Assembly: GCF_004005495.1 (NCBI RefSeq)
Contig: NZ_RZYA01000006.1
Coordinates: 310,001 to 374,000, forward strand
DNA from: Streptomyces antnestii
Lineage (GTDB): Bacteria; Actinomycetota; Actinomycetes; Streptomycetales; Streptomycetaceae
Length of the DNA: 64,000 nucleotides
Direction: 5' to 3'
The translations under genes and the position numbers were made by a program. The number at the start of each line of letters is the position of its first letter. The stretch's first letter is position 1. Shown piece after piece: positions 15,725 through 24,539 of this stretch. Under the pieces are notes generated by a model. It did not search any database. It saw only the letters and a list, made by a program, of their open reading frames with translations, and was not told the DNA's origin.

Positions 15725-17356
15725 TCAGTTACCGGTACCCGTTCCGGAACCGCCGCCGCTCGAACCCCCGTTGCCCAGGTCGCCGATCCAGCCGCTGACC
15801 GTCTTGAACCAGTCCGACAGCGTGGCCCAGTAGCCCTTGCCCGTGCCGATCCAGTCCTGGAGCGGGGTGAACTCCCAGACCAGCCAGCTCACCACGAACA
15901 GCATGACGATCATGAAGAGGCAGCCCTTGAGGCAGCCGAGCCCCGGGATCTTCATCGGGTTCGCGCTGCGCTGCCTCGGCTGGCGCGGCTCGCGCTGCGG
16001 CGGCTCGGGCCTGCGGGGCTGCTGCGGCGGCGCGTACTGCTGCTGCTGGGGCTGCGGCGCGTACCGCTGGGGCGGCTGCTGCCGCGGCTGCTGCTGACCC
16101 GCGTACTGCTGCGGCTGGGCCGGCCGGCGGTGAGGGCGATGGCGCAGCGGGTCGTCGTTCGGGTCGAGGTACTGGACCTGCGTCTGCTCGTTGCGGTCGC
16201 GGGCCGCCCGCAGCTGGTTCTGCCAGGGGTGCGGGTCGTCCGGGTTCGCGCCCGGCTGGTGCTGCGGCACGGGCGGCATGACGGCCGTCGGGTCGGCCGC
16301 GCCCGCGCCCCCGCCCCCGCCGGCACCGGTGGACTGCATGACGCTCGTCGCCGCGTTCGGGTCGTACGAGGCCGAGTCCCCGGCGGTGCTCGGCAGGACC
16401 TGGGTGGGGTCGGCCGCGCCGGGGTTGCCCGGCACCTGGGCGGGCGCAAGGTCCGGCATGAGGAGCGCGCCGACGGCCTCGGCCGCGGCGATCTGCGCGG
16501 AGTTCGCGTGCACGCCGACGCCCTCGGCGACGGTGCGCAGCGCACGGGCGAGGTTCTCGGCACTGGGCCGCTCGTCGGGGTTCTTGCGCAGGCAGCGCTC
16601 GATGACCGTCCACAGGGGGTCGGGCACGGTGGACGGGCGGCGCGGTTCGGCGCTCAGGTGCTGGTGCAGGACCTCCAGGGCGGAGCCGCCGGAGAACGGG
16701 GGCCGGCCGGTGACCAGCTCGTACAGCAGGATTCCGGCGCCGTAGATGTCGACCGCGCTCGTCTGCGGGCGGCCCTCGGCGGACTCGGGCGCGACGTACG
16801 CGGGCGTGCCGACGAATTCCTGCGTGCGGGTCAGGCCCGGGGAGTCGGCCAGGCGGGCGATGCCGAAGTCGGTGAGCATCGGGTGCATCTCGCCGCCGTC
16901 CTGCTTGAGCAGGACGTTGGCCGGCTTGAGGTCGCGGTGCACGACGCCGTCGGCGTGGCTCGCGGCGAGCGCGTCCGCGACCTGCGCGGTCAGCAGCGCC
17001 GCGGCCATCGGGGAGAAGGGGCCGTTCTCCCGGAGGTAGCGGTGCAGGTCGGGGCCGTCGACCAGGTCCATGACGAGGGCGAGGAGCTCGCCCTCCACGA
17101 CCAGGTCGCGGGTGCGCACGATGTTCGGATGCGTCAGGCGGAGCAGCACGGAGCGCTCGCGCAGGAAGCGCATCACCACATCCGCGTCGTTGGCGAGCTC
17201 CTCCTTGAGGACCTTGATCGCCACGGTCTCGCCGGGCTGGCCGGCGACGGCCGCCTCGGCGCCCGCGGTCTCTCGCTGGCGAGCACGCCAGACGGTGCCC
17301 GTGGCGCCGCGTCCGAGCGGCTCCTCGAGCAGGTACTTGCTCCCTACCGGCCGCAC
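15725..17356 (-). CDS. pkaA: membrane-anchored Ser/Thr protein kinase (PkaA-like)
   Basis: 543 residues from a GTG with GGGAG eight bases upstream; 543 is also the length I recall for S. coelicolor PkaA. Kinase domain about 8-285 with LGRGATGTVW, an Ala-rich insertion before VAIKVL, HRDLKPANVLL, DFG and GTPAYVAPE. A long Gln/Pro-rich juxtamembrane region (QQQPRQQPPQRYAPQ) follows. A Cys-flanked transmembrane helix (about 478-497, CLFMIVMLFVVSWLVW) precedes a Trp- and Gly-rich outer tail. It lies 135 bp upstream of pkaB on the same strand and diverges from the FHA gene; FHA domains bind phospho-Thr, so a kinase-reader pairing is plausible. Confidence 0.9.
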   Translation of the reverse strand: MRPVGSKYLLEEPLGRGATGTVWRARQRETAGAEAAVAGQPGETVAIKVLKEELANDADVVMRFLRERSVLLRLTHPNIVRTRDLVVEGELLALVMDLVDGPDLHRYLRENGPFSPMAAALLTAQVADALAASHADGVVHRDLKPANVLLKQDGGEMHPMLTDFGIARLADSPGLTRTQEFVGTPAYVAPESAEGRPQTSAVDIYGAGILLYELVTGRPPFSGGSALEVLHQHLSAEPRRPSTVPDPLWTVIERCLRKNPDERPSAENLARALRTVAEGVGVHANSAQIAAAEAVGALLMPDLAPAQVPGNPGAADPTQVLPSTAGDSASYDPNAATSVMQSTGAGGGGGAGAADPTAVMPPVPQHQPGANPDDPHPWQNQLRAARDRNEQTQVQYLDPNDDPLRHRPHRRPAQPQQYAGQQQPRQQPPQRYAPQPQQQQYAPPQQPRRPEPPQREPRQPRQRSANPMKIPGLGCLKGCLFMIVMLFVVSWLVWEFTPLQDWIGTGKGYWATLSDWFKTVSGWIGDLGNGGSSGGGSGTGTGN

Positions 17357-17801
17357 GTCATGCGCTCCCTGCTTGCTGCGAACTGGCGTACTGCTTGGCT
17401 CTGCCCGGGACCGGTCCGGTCCCGCCCTGCCACTGGTCCCGGGCCTGTCGGGCCGCGGGTGTTCCGACCCACTGTAGTGCCGTCGAACTGCCCACAGTCT
17501 GTTGATCTTCTGAGACGTCGGCCGACGGAGGGGCGTTCGACGGAAAGACGCCCGAGCCGGGCTGTTGGTTGCCGACGGCGCGGGTCCGAGCGGTCCCAAC
17601 CGGCACCATGCAGGCACTTTTGCGGGCAGAGCCGACCAATCAAGATCACTTACGGGTGGCCGCCGGGCGTGTTGTCCGTGGCAAGTGCGAGGATGCCTCT
17701 CGTACTGGCCTACGTGCCCGTTGTGCGGTGGGGGATCTGCGGTGGGGGAACCGCGGGGCAGCCCCTTCCCGGGCGCCCGCGCAGAAGGGACCGCTGACGC
17801 G
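17357..17801. promoter_or_regulatory. divergent intergenic region of pkaA and the FHA/FtsK gene
   Basis: 445 bp without a supportable gene. It must hold the promoters for both divergent genes. I see no strong inverted repeat; the only near-start signals are the GGGAG site of pkaA and AAGGGA 12 bases before the FHA-gene ATG. Confidence 0.5.
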
Positions 17802-20800
17802 ATGCAGATCCGGCTGACCGTCGTAGACCCCCTGGGGACGCGCCCCGACCCGCAGGGCCGCGCGGCGTCGCGCGACGTGCTGGTCACCGCCCCGGCGGGC
17901 ACCGCGCTCGCCGCGGTGGCCCCCGGCCTGGTGGCGGCCGTCGCGGGCGGTGAGGGGACCGCGATCCTGTACGCGGGACCCGAGAGGCTCGACGGACAGC
18001 GCTGCACGCTGGGCGAGCCTCCCCTGATCGACGGGACCGTGCTGTCCCTGGGTGTCCCGGCCGAGCCCGGCCCCGAGCTGGAGAGCGCCGAGGCGCAGCT
18101 CCATGTGGTGGCGGGGCCCGACGCGGGCGGTGTGCATCTGCTGCACGGCGGCGAGATCCGGGTGGGCCGTTCGGCCGACGCGGACATCGCGCTCGACGAC
18201 CCCGACGTGTCGCGGATGCACTGCGCCGTGACGCTCGACACGGACGGCCGGGTGACGGTCACGGACCTGGGCTCCACGAACGGGACGACGGTGGACGGCG
18301 GCCCCGTCGGCGACCGCCCCGCCCGGCTCGCCCCCGGCGCCCTGCTGCGGCTCGGCGAGTCCACGCTGCGGCTTGCCCCCGCGGGGGCGACCGGCTCCCC
18401 CGGCACGGCGCTGCGGACGGCGCCGGACGGCGAGGGCCACGTGCGCGTGACGGCCCCCGACGTGGACGCCTCCGAAGGCCACGCCGCGCGGCCCCCGCTC
18501 GCGGGCGAGACCCGGCACGCGTACGGCCCGGGCGCGATGGCCGCCGGACCCGGCCCCGTGGTCCCCCTGCAGGGCGGCGCGCCCGCCGTCGAGAGCTCCC
18601 CCGGCACGACCCCCGTCACCCCCGCGCGCGGCACGCCCGTGCCGCGTGAGCAGCGCAGACGCGGCGGGCTCGGCGCCTGGGCCCGGCGCCTGGCGGGCGG
18701 ACGCGCGGGCGACGACGACGTGTCCCCGTACGACTCCCCGTACGACACGGACGGGGCGGACCGGGCGGACGGGTACCACGGCGAGCCGGATCCGCACGGG
18801 CGCGAGGCCTTCGCCGCCGCCCCCGCGGGCTCCCGTGACGCGTGGCCCGACCCGGCCGCGCTGCTGCTCACCGCGCTCGGCCCTGGTTTCCGGCTCTGGG
18901 AGCGCGGGCCCGGGCACTCGGAAGCCCTTGCGGTGCGGCTCGGCACGGACGACCGGACGTCGCCGGACCGTACGGGGCTGCTGCCCGGCGTCCCCGTGAC
19001 GGTGGGGCTGCGGGAGGCCGGCGCGCTGGGGCTCGCGGGGCCGCGGGCGCGGCTCTCGGGCGTGGCCCGTTCCGTCGTCGCGCAGCTCGCGGCGCTGCAC
19101 TCGCCGGACGTGCTGGAGATCGTGCTGGTCAGCACGGACCGGTCGCGCACGGTCCAGGACCGCGCGGCGGACTGGTCCTGGCTCGGCTGGCTCCCCCATC
19201 TGCGTCCCACGCACGGCCAGGACTGCCGCCTCCTGCTGGCGTACGACCGCGAGCAGGCCCTCGCCCGTACGGGTGAGCTTCTGCGCCGTCTGGACGACCA
19301 CATCGCGGACGAGGCGCGCCGCCCGGGCGGCCCGGGGACGGCGGCCGGCCGCGCGGCGGGTCAGCCGGGGGCCGGGGCCGGGGCCGGTTTGGGCGCACAG
19401 CGCTCGGGGCCGACGGTGCCGAGGTCCCGTTCGGGTGAGGCCGCCGACGCCGGGGAGCGTGGCGGCGGCATGCCCGCGGCGGGGCCGTACGGGCACGAGG
19501 GCGCCTCGCGGGGCGGCCTCGGCGGAGGAGTGGAGGGCGCGACGGGCGGACGGGGGCCGGACGGCCACGGTGACCCGCGGTTCGCGGCCGGCGGGCCGGG
19601 GCTGGACGGCCACCGTGACCCGCGGGTGGCCGGCGGACCGGGGACGGACAGCCACCGTGACCCCCGAGTGGCCGGTGGACCGGGGCCGGAAGGCTACAGC
19701 GCACCGCGGTTCGCGGCCGACGGGACCGGGCCGGACAGCCACCGTGACCCCCGGATGGCCGGCGGGCCGGGGCCGGACAGCCACCGTGACCCGCGGTTCG
19801 CGGCGGACCGGGACGAGTACGACGAGTACGCGGCGGACCGGAACGGGCGTGCGGCGGAGCATTCCGCCGGGCACCCCGCCTCGGCGACCGGCCGCTCGGC
19901 CTCCACTCCCGGGACCGGCCACTCAGCCTCCGCCCCCTGGACCGATGGCTCGGCGCCCGCCCCCCGTGACGCCTGGGCGCCCGGGGTCTCGGGAACCCCG
20001 GAAACCCCGCACCGCTGGAGCGGCCCGCTGACCGTTCTCGTCGTCGACGGGGACCCGGGGGCCGCCGGGCTGCGTGAGGCCACCGTGCGGCTCGCCACGG
20101 AAGGGGGCCGGGCCGGGATCCATGTCATCTGTCTCGCCGAGGCCCCCGCGTCCTCGCCCGCGTCACCGGTCACGCAGACGTACGAGATGGCGTGTGCCGT
20201 GTCGCCCGCGTTCAAGGCGTGCGGCGCCGTCGCGCTGCTCAGCGGCGACGTGGCGACGGCGCTGCGGCTGATGCGGACGTCCCACGGACAGGTCGTCGGA
20301 CATGGCACGGTCGCCGCGATCGACGCGGTGTCGGCGGCCTGGGCGGAGCGCTTCGCGCGGGCGCTCGCCCCGCTGCGCACGGACACCGGCCCCGCCGAAC
20401 CGCATCCCCGCGTGTCCGCCCCCCTCCCCCAAACGGCAAGACTTCTCGACGAGTTGGGGCTGGCGAGGGCCACGCCCGCGTCCCTGATGGCCCGCTGGGC
20501 CGCCGCCGGGGACGACACCGAGGCGCTGGGCGGGCGCGCCTGGGCCGTGCTGGGCGCCGGGCCGCGCGGCCCGGTCGTCGTGGACCTGGCCGCCGAGGGC
20601 CCCCATCTCGTGATCGAGGGCCCGGCGGGCAGTGGCCGTACGGAGTTGCTGCGTTCGACCGCCGCGTCGCTCGCGGCGGCCGAGCGGCCCGACCGGCTCG
20701 GGCTCGTCCTGATCGACGGCAGGGACGGCACCGGCGGATCCGACCGGGGTGACGGGCTGCGCGTCTGCACGGACCTGCCGCATGTCACCACCCATCTGAC

Positions 20801-21551
20801 CGCCAACGACCCGGTGCGCATGCGGGAGTTCGCGCAGTCGCTGGCCGCCGAGCTGAAGCGCCGCGCCGAGCTGCTCGGGCGGCAGCACTTCGCCGAGTGG
20901 CACACCCAGCGCGAGGTGTCGGGCCGGCTCGTCGCCCAGCGCCCGGCGCCGGTCCGCCCCTCCGACCAGGGTGCCGGGGACCTGGACACCCCGCCCAGCT
21001 CCACGATGCGGCTGCGGCCCGGGGCCGCCCGCAAGGAGACGGACGCCGCGCCGCCCCTGCCCCGGCTCGTGGTCCTGGTGGACGACCTGGACGCGCTGCT
21101 CTCGCCGCCTCTCGGTTCGCCGGGGCGGCCCGCCGCGGGCTCGGTCGTGCGGGCCCTCGAAGCCGTCGTCCGGGAGGGCGAGCGGCTCGGGGTGCACCTG
21201 GTCGCGGCCCGCGCGTCCGGCTCGGAGCCCGCGTGGGGCGTGGCGCTGCGGGTCGTGCTCGACGCCCCGTCGGCCGGCCCCGAGGAACCGGCACCCGGGC
21301 GCGGCCGGCTCTCCGGCGCGGACGGCCGCGAGCTGGCCTTCCAGACGGGCCGGGTCACGGGCCGCATCCCCCGTACGGCCACGCAGCGGCCCACGGTGGT
21401 GCCGCTCGACTGGACGCGGATGGGCGACCCGCCGACCCGCCGCCCCGTAAGGGAGTTGGGGAACGGGCCGACCGATCTCGCCCTGCTGGCCAGCGCGTTG
21501 GAGCGGGCCGCCCGGTCCGTGTCGGCGCGCGAGGTGCCGTCCCTGCTGTGA
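17802..21551 (+). CDS. FHA-domain FtsK/SpoIIIE-like ATPase
   Basis: 1,249 residues. A ubiquitin-like N-terminal region (1-95) precedes an FHA domain at about 117-190 (IRVGRSADADIALDD, SRMHC, DLGSTNGT), which should bind phosphothreonine. A basic/acidic linker and a block of 14-residue repeats (about 582-670) follow. The C-terminal half is FtsK/SpoIIIE-like: nucleotide loop GPAGSGRTELL at about 936-946, LVLIDGRDG, a Walker B-like LVVLVDDLDALL at about 1090, and a closing PLDWTRMGDPP segment. The Walker A lysine is replaced by arginine. No transmembrane helices are seen. The arrangement resembles FHA-coupled EccC-type ATPases, but no other type VII secretion gene is nearby. It is divergent from pkaA. 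Confidence 0.85.
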   Translation: MQIRLTVVDPLGTRPDPQGRAASRDVLVTAPAGTALAAVAPGLVAAVAGGEGTAILYAGPERLDGQRCTLGEPPLIDGTVLSLGVPAEPGPELESAEAQLHVVAGPDAGGVHLLHGGEIRVGRSADADIALDDPDVSRMHCAVTLDTDGRVTVTDLGSTNGTTVDGGPVGDRPARLAPGALLRLGESTLRLAPAGATGSPGTALRTAPDGEGHVRVTAPDVDASEGHAARPPLAGETRHAYGPGAMAAGPGPVVPLQGGAPAVESSPGTTPVTPARGTPVPREQRRRGGLGAWARRLAGGRAGDDDVSPYDSPYDTDGADRADGYHGEPDPHGREAFAAAPAGSRDAWPDPAALLLTALGPGFRLWERGPGHSEALAVRLGTDDRTSPDRTGLLPGVPVTVGLREAGALGLAGPRARLSGVARSVVAQLAALHSPDVLEIVLVSTDRSRTVQDRAADWSWLGWLPHLRPTHGQDCRLLLAYDREQALARTGELLRRLDDHIADEARRPGGPGTAAGRAAGQPGAGAGAGLGAQRSGPTVPRSRSGEAADAGERGGGMPAAGPYGHEGASRGGLGGGVEGATGGRGPDGHGDPRFAAGGPGLDGHRDPRVAGGPGTDSHRDPRVAGGPGPEGYSAPRFAADGTGPDSHRDPRMAGGPGPDSHRDPRFAADRDEYDEYAADRNGRAAEHSAGHPASATGRSASTPGTGHSASAPWTDGSAPAPRDAWAPGVSGTPETPHRWSGPLTVLVVDGDPGAAGLREATVRLATEGGRAGIHVICLAEAPASSPASPVTQTYEMACAVSPAFKACGAVALLSGDVATALRLMRTSHGQVVGHGTVAAIDAVSAAWAERFARALAPLRTDTGPAEPHPRVSAPLPQTARLLDELGLARATPASLMARWAAAGDDTEALGGRAWAVLGAGPRGPVVVDLAAEGPHLVIEGPAGSGRTELLRSTAASLAAAERPDRLGLVLIDGRDGTGGSDRGDGLRVCTDLPHVTTHLTANDPVRMREFAQSLAAELKRRAELLGRQHFAEWHTQREVSGRLVAQRPAPVRPSDQGAGDLDTPPSSTMRLRPGAARKETDAAPPLPRLVVLVDDLDALLSPPLGSPGRPAAGSVVRALEAVVREGERLGVHLVAARASGSEPAWGVALRVVLDAPSAGPEEPAPGRGRLSGADGRELAFQTGRVTGRIPRTATQRPTVVPLDWTRMGDPPTRRPVRELGNGPTDLALLASALERAARSVSAREVPSLL
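19548..19812. repeat. 42-bp minisatellite in the FHA/FtsK gene
   Basis: About six degenerate copies of a 42-45 bp unit encoding variants of GPGPDSHRDPRVAG. The number of bases per unit is a multiple of three, so the block could change length without disrupting the frame. Confidence 0.8.
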
Positions 21552-21554
21552 CCC

Positions 21555-21587
21555 CGCGTCCCCGCGTGCGACAGAGCGCGGGACGCG
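21555..21587 (+). terminator. terminator after the FHA/FtsK gene
   Basis: Stem CGCGTCCC(C)GCG with GCGCGGGACGCG, one bulged C, four bases after the stop codon. Confidence 0.65.
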
Positions 21588-21791
21588 TGATCCCCCAGCC
21601 CCTGGCCCCGAATTCCCCAACTCCCCAACTCCCCATGTTCCAGGCCGAGATCACGACCCCGTCACGATCAAGGGTCTGATGCCGCAGGCGCCCTTGCCTG
21701 CCCTGCGGGGCGGGCGTAGACCAGACGCCAACGGACAGCGCGGTGACGGAAGTTACGTACGTTCGGCGTTCGGGACGAGAACGGGGCAGCT

Positions 21792-23165
21792 ATGCGCAGC
21801 ATTCGTACAGGCAGACGAGCAGGGGTGGCGGCGGCGCTGACCGCGGGTGCCCTCGCGCTGACACTGACCGCGTGTGGCGGCGGGAGCGGCGGCAGCGGGA
21901 ACAAGGACAAGGGCGGCACCGGCGGAAGCGGCAGCGCCTCCGTCAAGCTCCCCAAGCTCACCGGCCAGACCCTTGAGGTCGCGGCCGTCTGGACGGGCCC
22001 GGAGCAGGACAACTTCACCAAGGTCCTCGCCGAGTTCGAGAAGCGCACCGGCGCCAAGGTCAACTTCGTGCCGACGGGCAACAACACCGCCACGTTCCTC
22101 AGTACGAAGATCGAGGGCGGCAAGCCGCCGGACGTGGCGTTCCTGCCGCAGGTCGGTGTGCTGCACCAGTTCGCGGACAAGGGCTGGATCAAGCCGCTCG
22201 GCAGCGAGGCGCAGGCCCAGGTCGACAAGAACTTCTCGGCCGGCTGGAAGGGCCTCGGGGCGTACAAGGGCAAGCAGTACGGCGCCTATGTGAAGGCCGC
22301 CAACAAGTCCCTGGTCTGGTACAACACGGCGGCGTTCGACGCGGCCGGGATCACCAAGACCCCCAAGACGTGGGACGAGTTCCTGTCCACGGCGCAGACC
22401 CTGTCGGACGCGGGCTCGCCGCCCGTCTCGATCGGCGGCGCGGACGGCTGGACGCTCACCGACTGGTTCGAGAACGTCTATCTCTCCCAGGCGGGCCCGG
22501 AGAAGTACGACCAGCTGGCCGCCCACAAGATCAAGTGGACGGACCCCTCCGTCAAGGAGGCGCTGACCACGCTCGGCAAGCTGTGGGGCAAGGACGGTCT
22601 GATCGACGGCGGCCGCAAGGGCGCCCTCCAGACGGAGTTCCCGAAGTCCGTCACCCAGACGTTCAACGGTGGCAGCCCCGCGGCCATGGTCTACGAGGGC
22701 GACTTCGTGACCGCCAACATCAACGCGGACACGAAGGCCAAGGTCGGCACGGACGCCAAGGTGTTCCCGTTCCCGGCGGTCGGCGCCAAGGCCCCCGTGG
22801 TCAGCGGCGGCGACGTGGCCGTGGCGCTCAAGGGCGGCAAGGGCGCCCAGGCGCTCCTCACGTTCCTCGCCTCGACCGACGCGGCCGAGATCTGGGCGGC
22901 GCAGGGCGGCTTCATCTCCCCGAACAAGGAGATGGACACCGCGAAGTACAAGGACGGCGTGACCCGGGACATCGCGAAGGCGCTGCTCGCGGCGGGCGAC
23001 GACTTCCGCTTCGACATGTCCGACCAGGCGCCGGCGGCGTTCGGCGGCACGCAGGGCGTCGGCGAGTGGAAGGGGCTCCAGGACTTCCTGCGGAACCCGA
23101 AGGACGTCGCGGGCACCCAGAGCCGCCTGGAGGCCGACGCCGCCAAGGCGTACGGGAAGGGCTGA
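21792..23165 (+). CDS. sugar ABC transporter substrate-binding lipoprotein
   Basis: 457 residues. Lipoprotein signal with lipobox LTAC and lipidated Cys28, a Gly/Ser linker, then an extracellular solute-binding family 1 fold (VAAVWTGPEQDNFTKVLAEF, TAFDAAGITKTPKTWDEFL, the closing WKGLQDFL segment). It captures a sugar or glycoside outside the membrane and docks on the two permeases encoded 9 bp downstream. A GGGG site precedes the ATG. The ligand cannot be told from sequence; no glycoside hydrolase is adjacent to hint at it. Confidence 0.92.
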   Translation: MRSIRTGRRAGVAAALTAGALALTLTACGGGSGGSGNKDKGGTGGSGSASVKLPKLTGQTLEVAAVWTGPEQDNFTKVLAEFEKRTGAKVNFVPTGNNTATFLSTKIEGGKPPDVAFLPQVGVLHQFADKGWIKPLGSEAQAQVDKNFSAGWKGLGAYKGKQYGAYVKAANKSLVWYNTAAFDAAGITKTPKTWDEFLSTAQTLSDAGSPPVSIGGADGWTLTDWFENVYLSQAGPEKYDQLAAHKIKWTDPSVKEALTTLGKLWGKDGLIDGGRKGALQTEFPKSVTQTFNGGSPAAMVYEGDFVTANINADTKAKVGTDAKVFPFPAVGAKAPVVSGGDVAVALKGGKGAQALLTFLASTDAAEIWAAQGGFISPNKEMDTAKYKDGVTRDIAKALLAAGDDFRFDMSDQAPAAFGGTQGVGEWKGLQDFLRNPKDVAGTQSRLEADAAKAYGKG

Positions 23166-23174
23166 CGGCGCGCC

Positions 23175-24539
23175 ATGCCGTCCTCCGTGGCGAAGGCGGC
23201 GGCGGGGGGCGCCGGCGCAGTGCCGTCGGCGCCGTCCGTGACACCGCGCAAGAGCGTGATCGGGACCCGGCCGTGGGTGGCGGCGCTGTTTCTGCTGCCC
23301 GCGATCGTCCTGCTCGGCGCGCTCGTGGTCTACCCGATCGGGTACTCGGTCTGGCGCAGCCTCTACGACGCCGGCGGCTCGGACTTCGTCGGCCTCGGCA
23401 ACTACGCCGACATCTTCCGCGACCACCAGACGCTGATCGCGGTCAGGAACACGGCGATCTGGGTGGCCGTGGCGCCGGCCCTGTGCACGGGCCTCGGTCT
23501 GATCTTCGCCGTGCTGACCGAACGGGTGCGCTGGGGCACGGCGTTCAAGCTGATCGTCTTCATGCCGATGGCGATCTCGATGCTGGCGGCGGGCATCATC
23601 TTCCGCCTGGTGTACGAGCAGGACCCGAACCAGGGTGCGGCGAACGCGATCGTCACGTCGGTGCACGACACCTTCACCGACGCCTCCGTCTATCCGAAGG
23701 CGCGCCCCGCGCTCGGCGGTGACCTCAAACCGTCGGGCGGCGGCGCGTTCACGACCGGACAAAGCGCACAGGCAGGCACCCCGGTACTCCTGCCGCTGGT
23801 CGGCATCGCGCCGAACAAGCTGCCGAGCAGCCCGGAGAGCGCCAGGCCGGCCGCCATCAAGGGGAACGAGATCACCGGCACCGTCTGGCTGGACTTCAAG
23901 CTCGGCGGGGGCGGCCGGAAGGGCGCCGTCGACGCGGGCGAGAAGGCGCTGAAGGGCGTCAAGGTGGAGGCGGTGCGGGGCGGCAAGGTCGTCGCGTCCG
24001 CCACCAGCGGCGCCGACGGCACCTTCACCCTGCCCAAGGCGGCAGAGGGGGCCCGACTCCGCCTGCCCGGCTCGAACTTCGCGACGGCCTACAACGGCGT
24101 CGACTGGCTCGGCCCGGCCCTGGTGACACCGTCGGTCATCGGCGCGTACGCGTGGATGTGGGCGGGGTTCGCGATGGTGCTCATCGCCGCCGGGCTCGCG
24201 GGCATCGACCGTAACCTCCTGGAGGCGGCCCGGGTCGACGGAGCGAACGAGTGGCAGGTGTTCCGCAAGGTCACGGTGCCGCTGCTCGCCCCGGTCCTCA
24301 CGGTCGTCCTGGTCACGCTGATGATCAACGTGATGAAGATCTTCGACCTGATCTACATCATCGCCCCGCAGCCGTCCCAGGACGACGCCAACGTCCTGGC
24401 GCTCCAGCTGTTCCTGTCCGCGTTCGGCGGCCAGGGGAACTTCGGCGCGGGCAGCGCGATCGGCGTGCTGCTCCTGCTGCTCGTCCTCCCGGTGATGTGG
24501 GTCAACATCCGCCGGCTGCGGAAGGAGCGTCAGCGGTGA
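23175..24539 (+). CDS. sugar ABC permease (MalF type) with an extra outer domain
   Basis: 454 residues, about 150 more than the usual 300. TM1 (about 33-55) and the helices up to residue ~150 are ordinary. Residues ~155-312 are an insertion between membrane helices containing an Ig-like segment (GTVWLDFKLGGGG ... EKALKGVKVEAVRGGKVVA ... GADGTFTLP), typical of SdrD-B/carboxypeptidase-regulatory-like beta sandwiches. The membrane core then resumes (WMWAGFAMVLIAAGLAGI) with the EAA loop EAARVDGANEWQVFRKVTVP that contacts the ATPase. The insertion should face outward. No ATPase is encoded here; Streptomyces often share one (MsiK). The stop overlaps the next GTG. Confidence 0.9.
   Translation: MPSSVAKAAAGGAGAVPSAPSVTPRKSVIGTRPWVAALFLLPAIVLLGALVVYPIGYSVWRSLYDAGGSDFVGLGNYADIFRDHQTLIAVRNTAIWVAVAPALCTGLGLIFAVLTERVRWGTAFKLIVFMPMAISMLAAGIIFRLVYEQDPNQGAANAIVTSVHDTFTDASVYPKARPALGGDLKPSGGGAFTTGQSAQAGTPVLLPLVGIAPNKLPSSPESARPAAIKGNEITGTVWLDFKLGGGGRKGAVDAGEKALKGVKVEAVRGGKVVASATSGADGTFTLPKAAEGARLRLPGSNFATAYNGVDWLGPALVTPSVIGAYAWMWAGFAMVLIAAGLAGIDRNLLEAARVDGANEWQVFRKVTVPLLAPVLTVVLVTLMINVMKIFDLIYIIAPQPSQDDANVLALQLFLSAFGGQGNFGAGSAIGVLLLLLVLPVMWVNIRRLRKERQR

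Noticed and set aside
12515..17797. A 1,760-codon open frame on the plus strand
   Set aside because: It is the antisense of prfB, pkaB and pkaA plus the G-rich gap. High-GC codon use keeps this frame open; it has no domains and is low-complexity Arg/Gly/Val.
17565..17801. Upstream extension of the FHA/FtsK gene
   Set aside because: The extra 79 codons do not resemble protein and overlap the pkaA promoter region; MQIRLTVVDP at 17802 is the start expected for the ubiquitin-like N-terminal domain.
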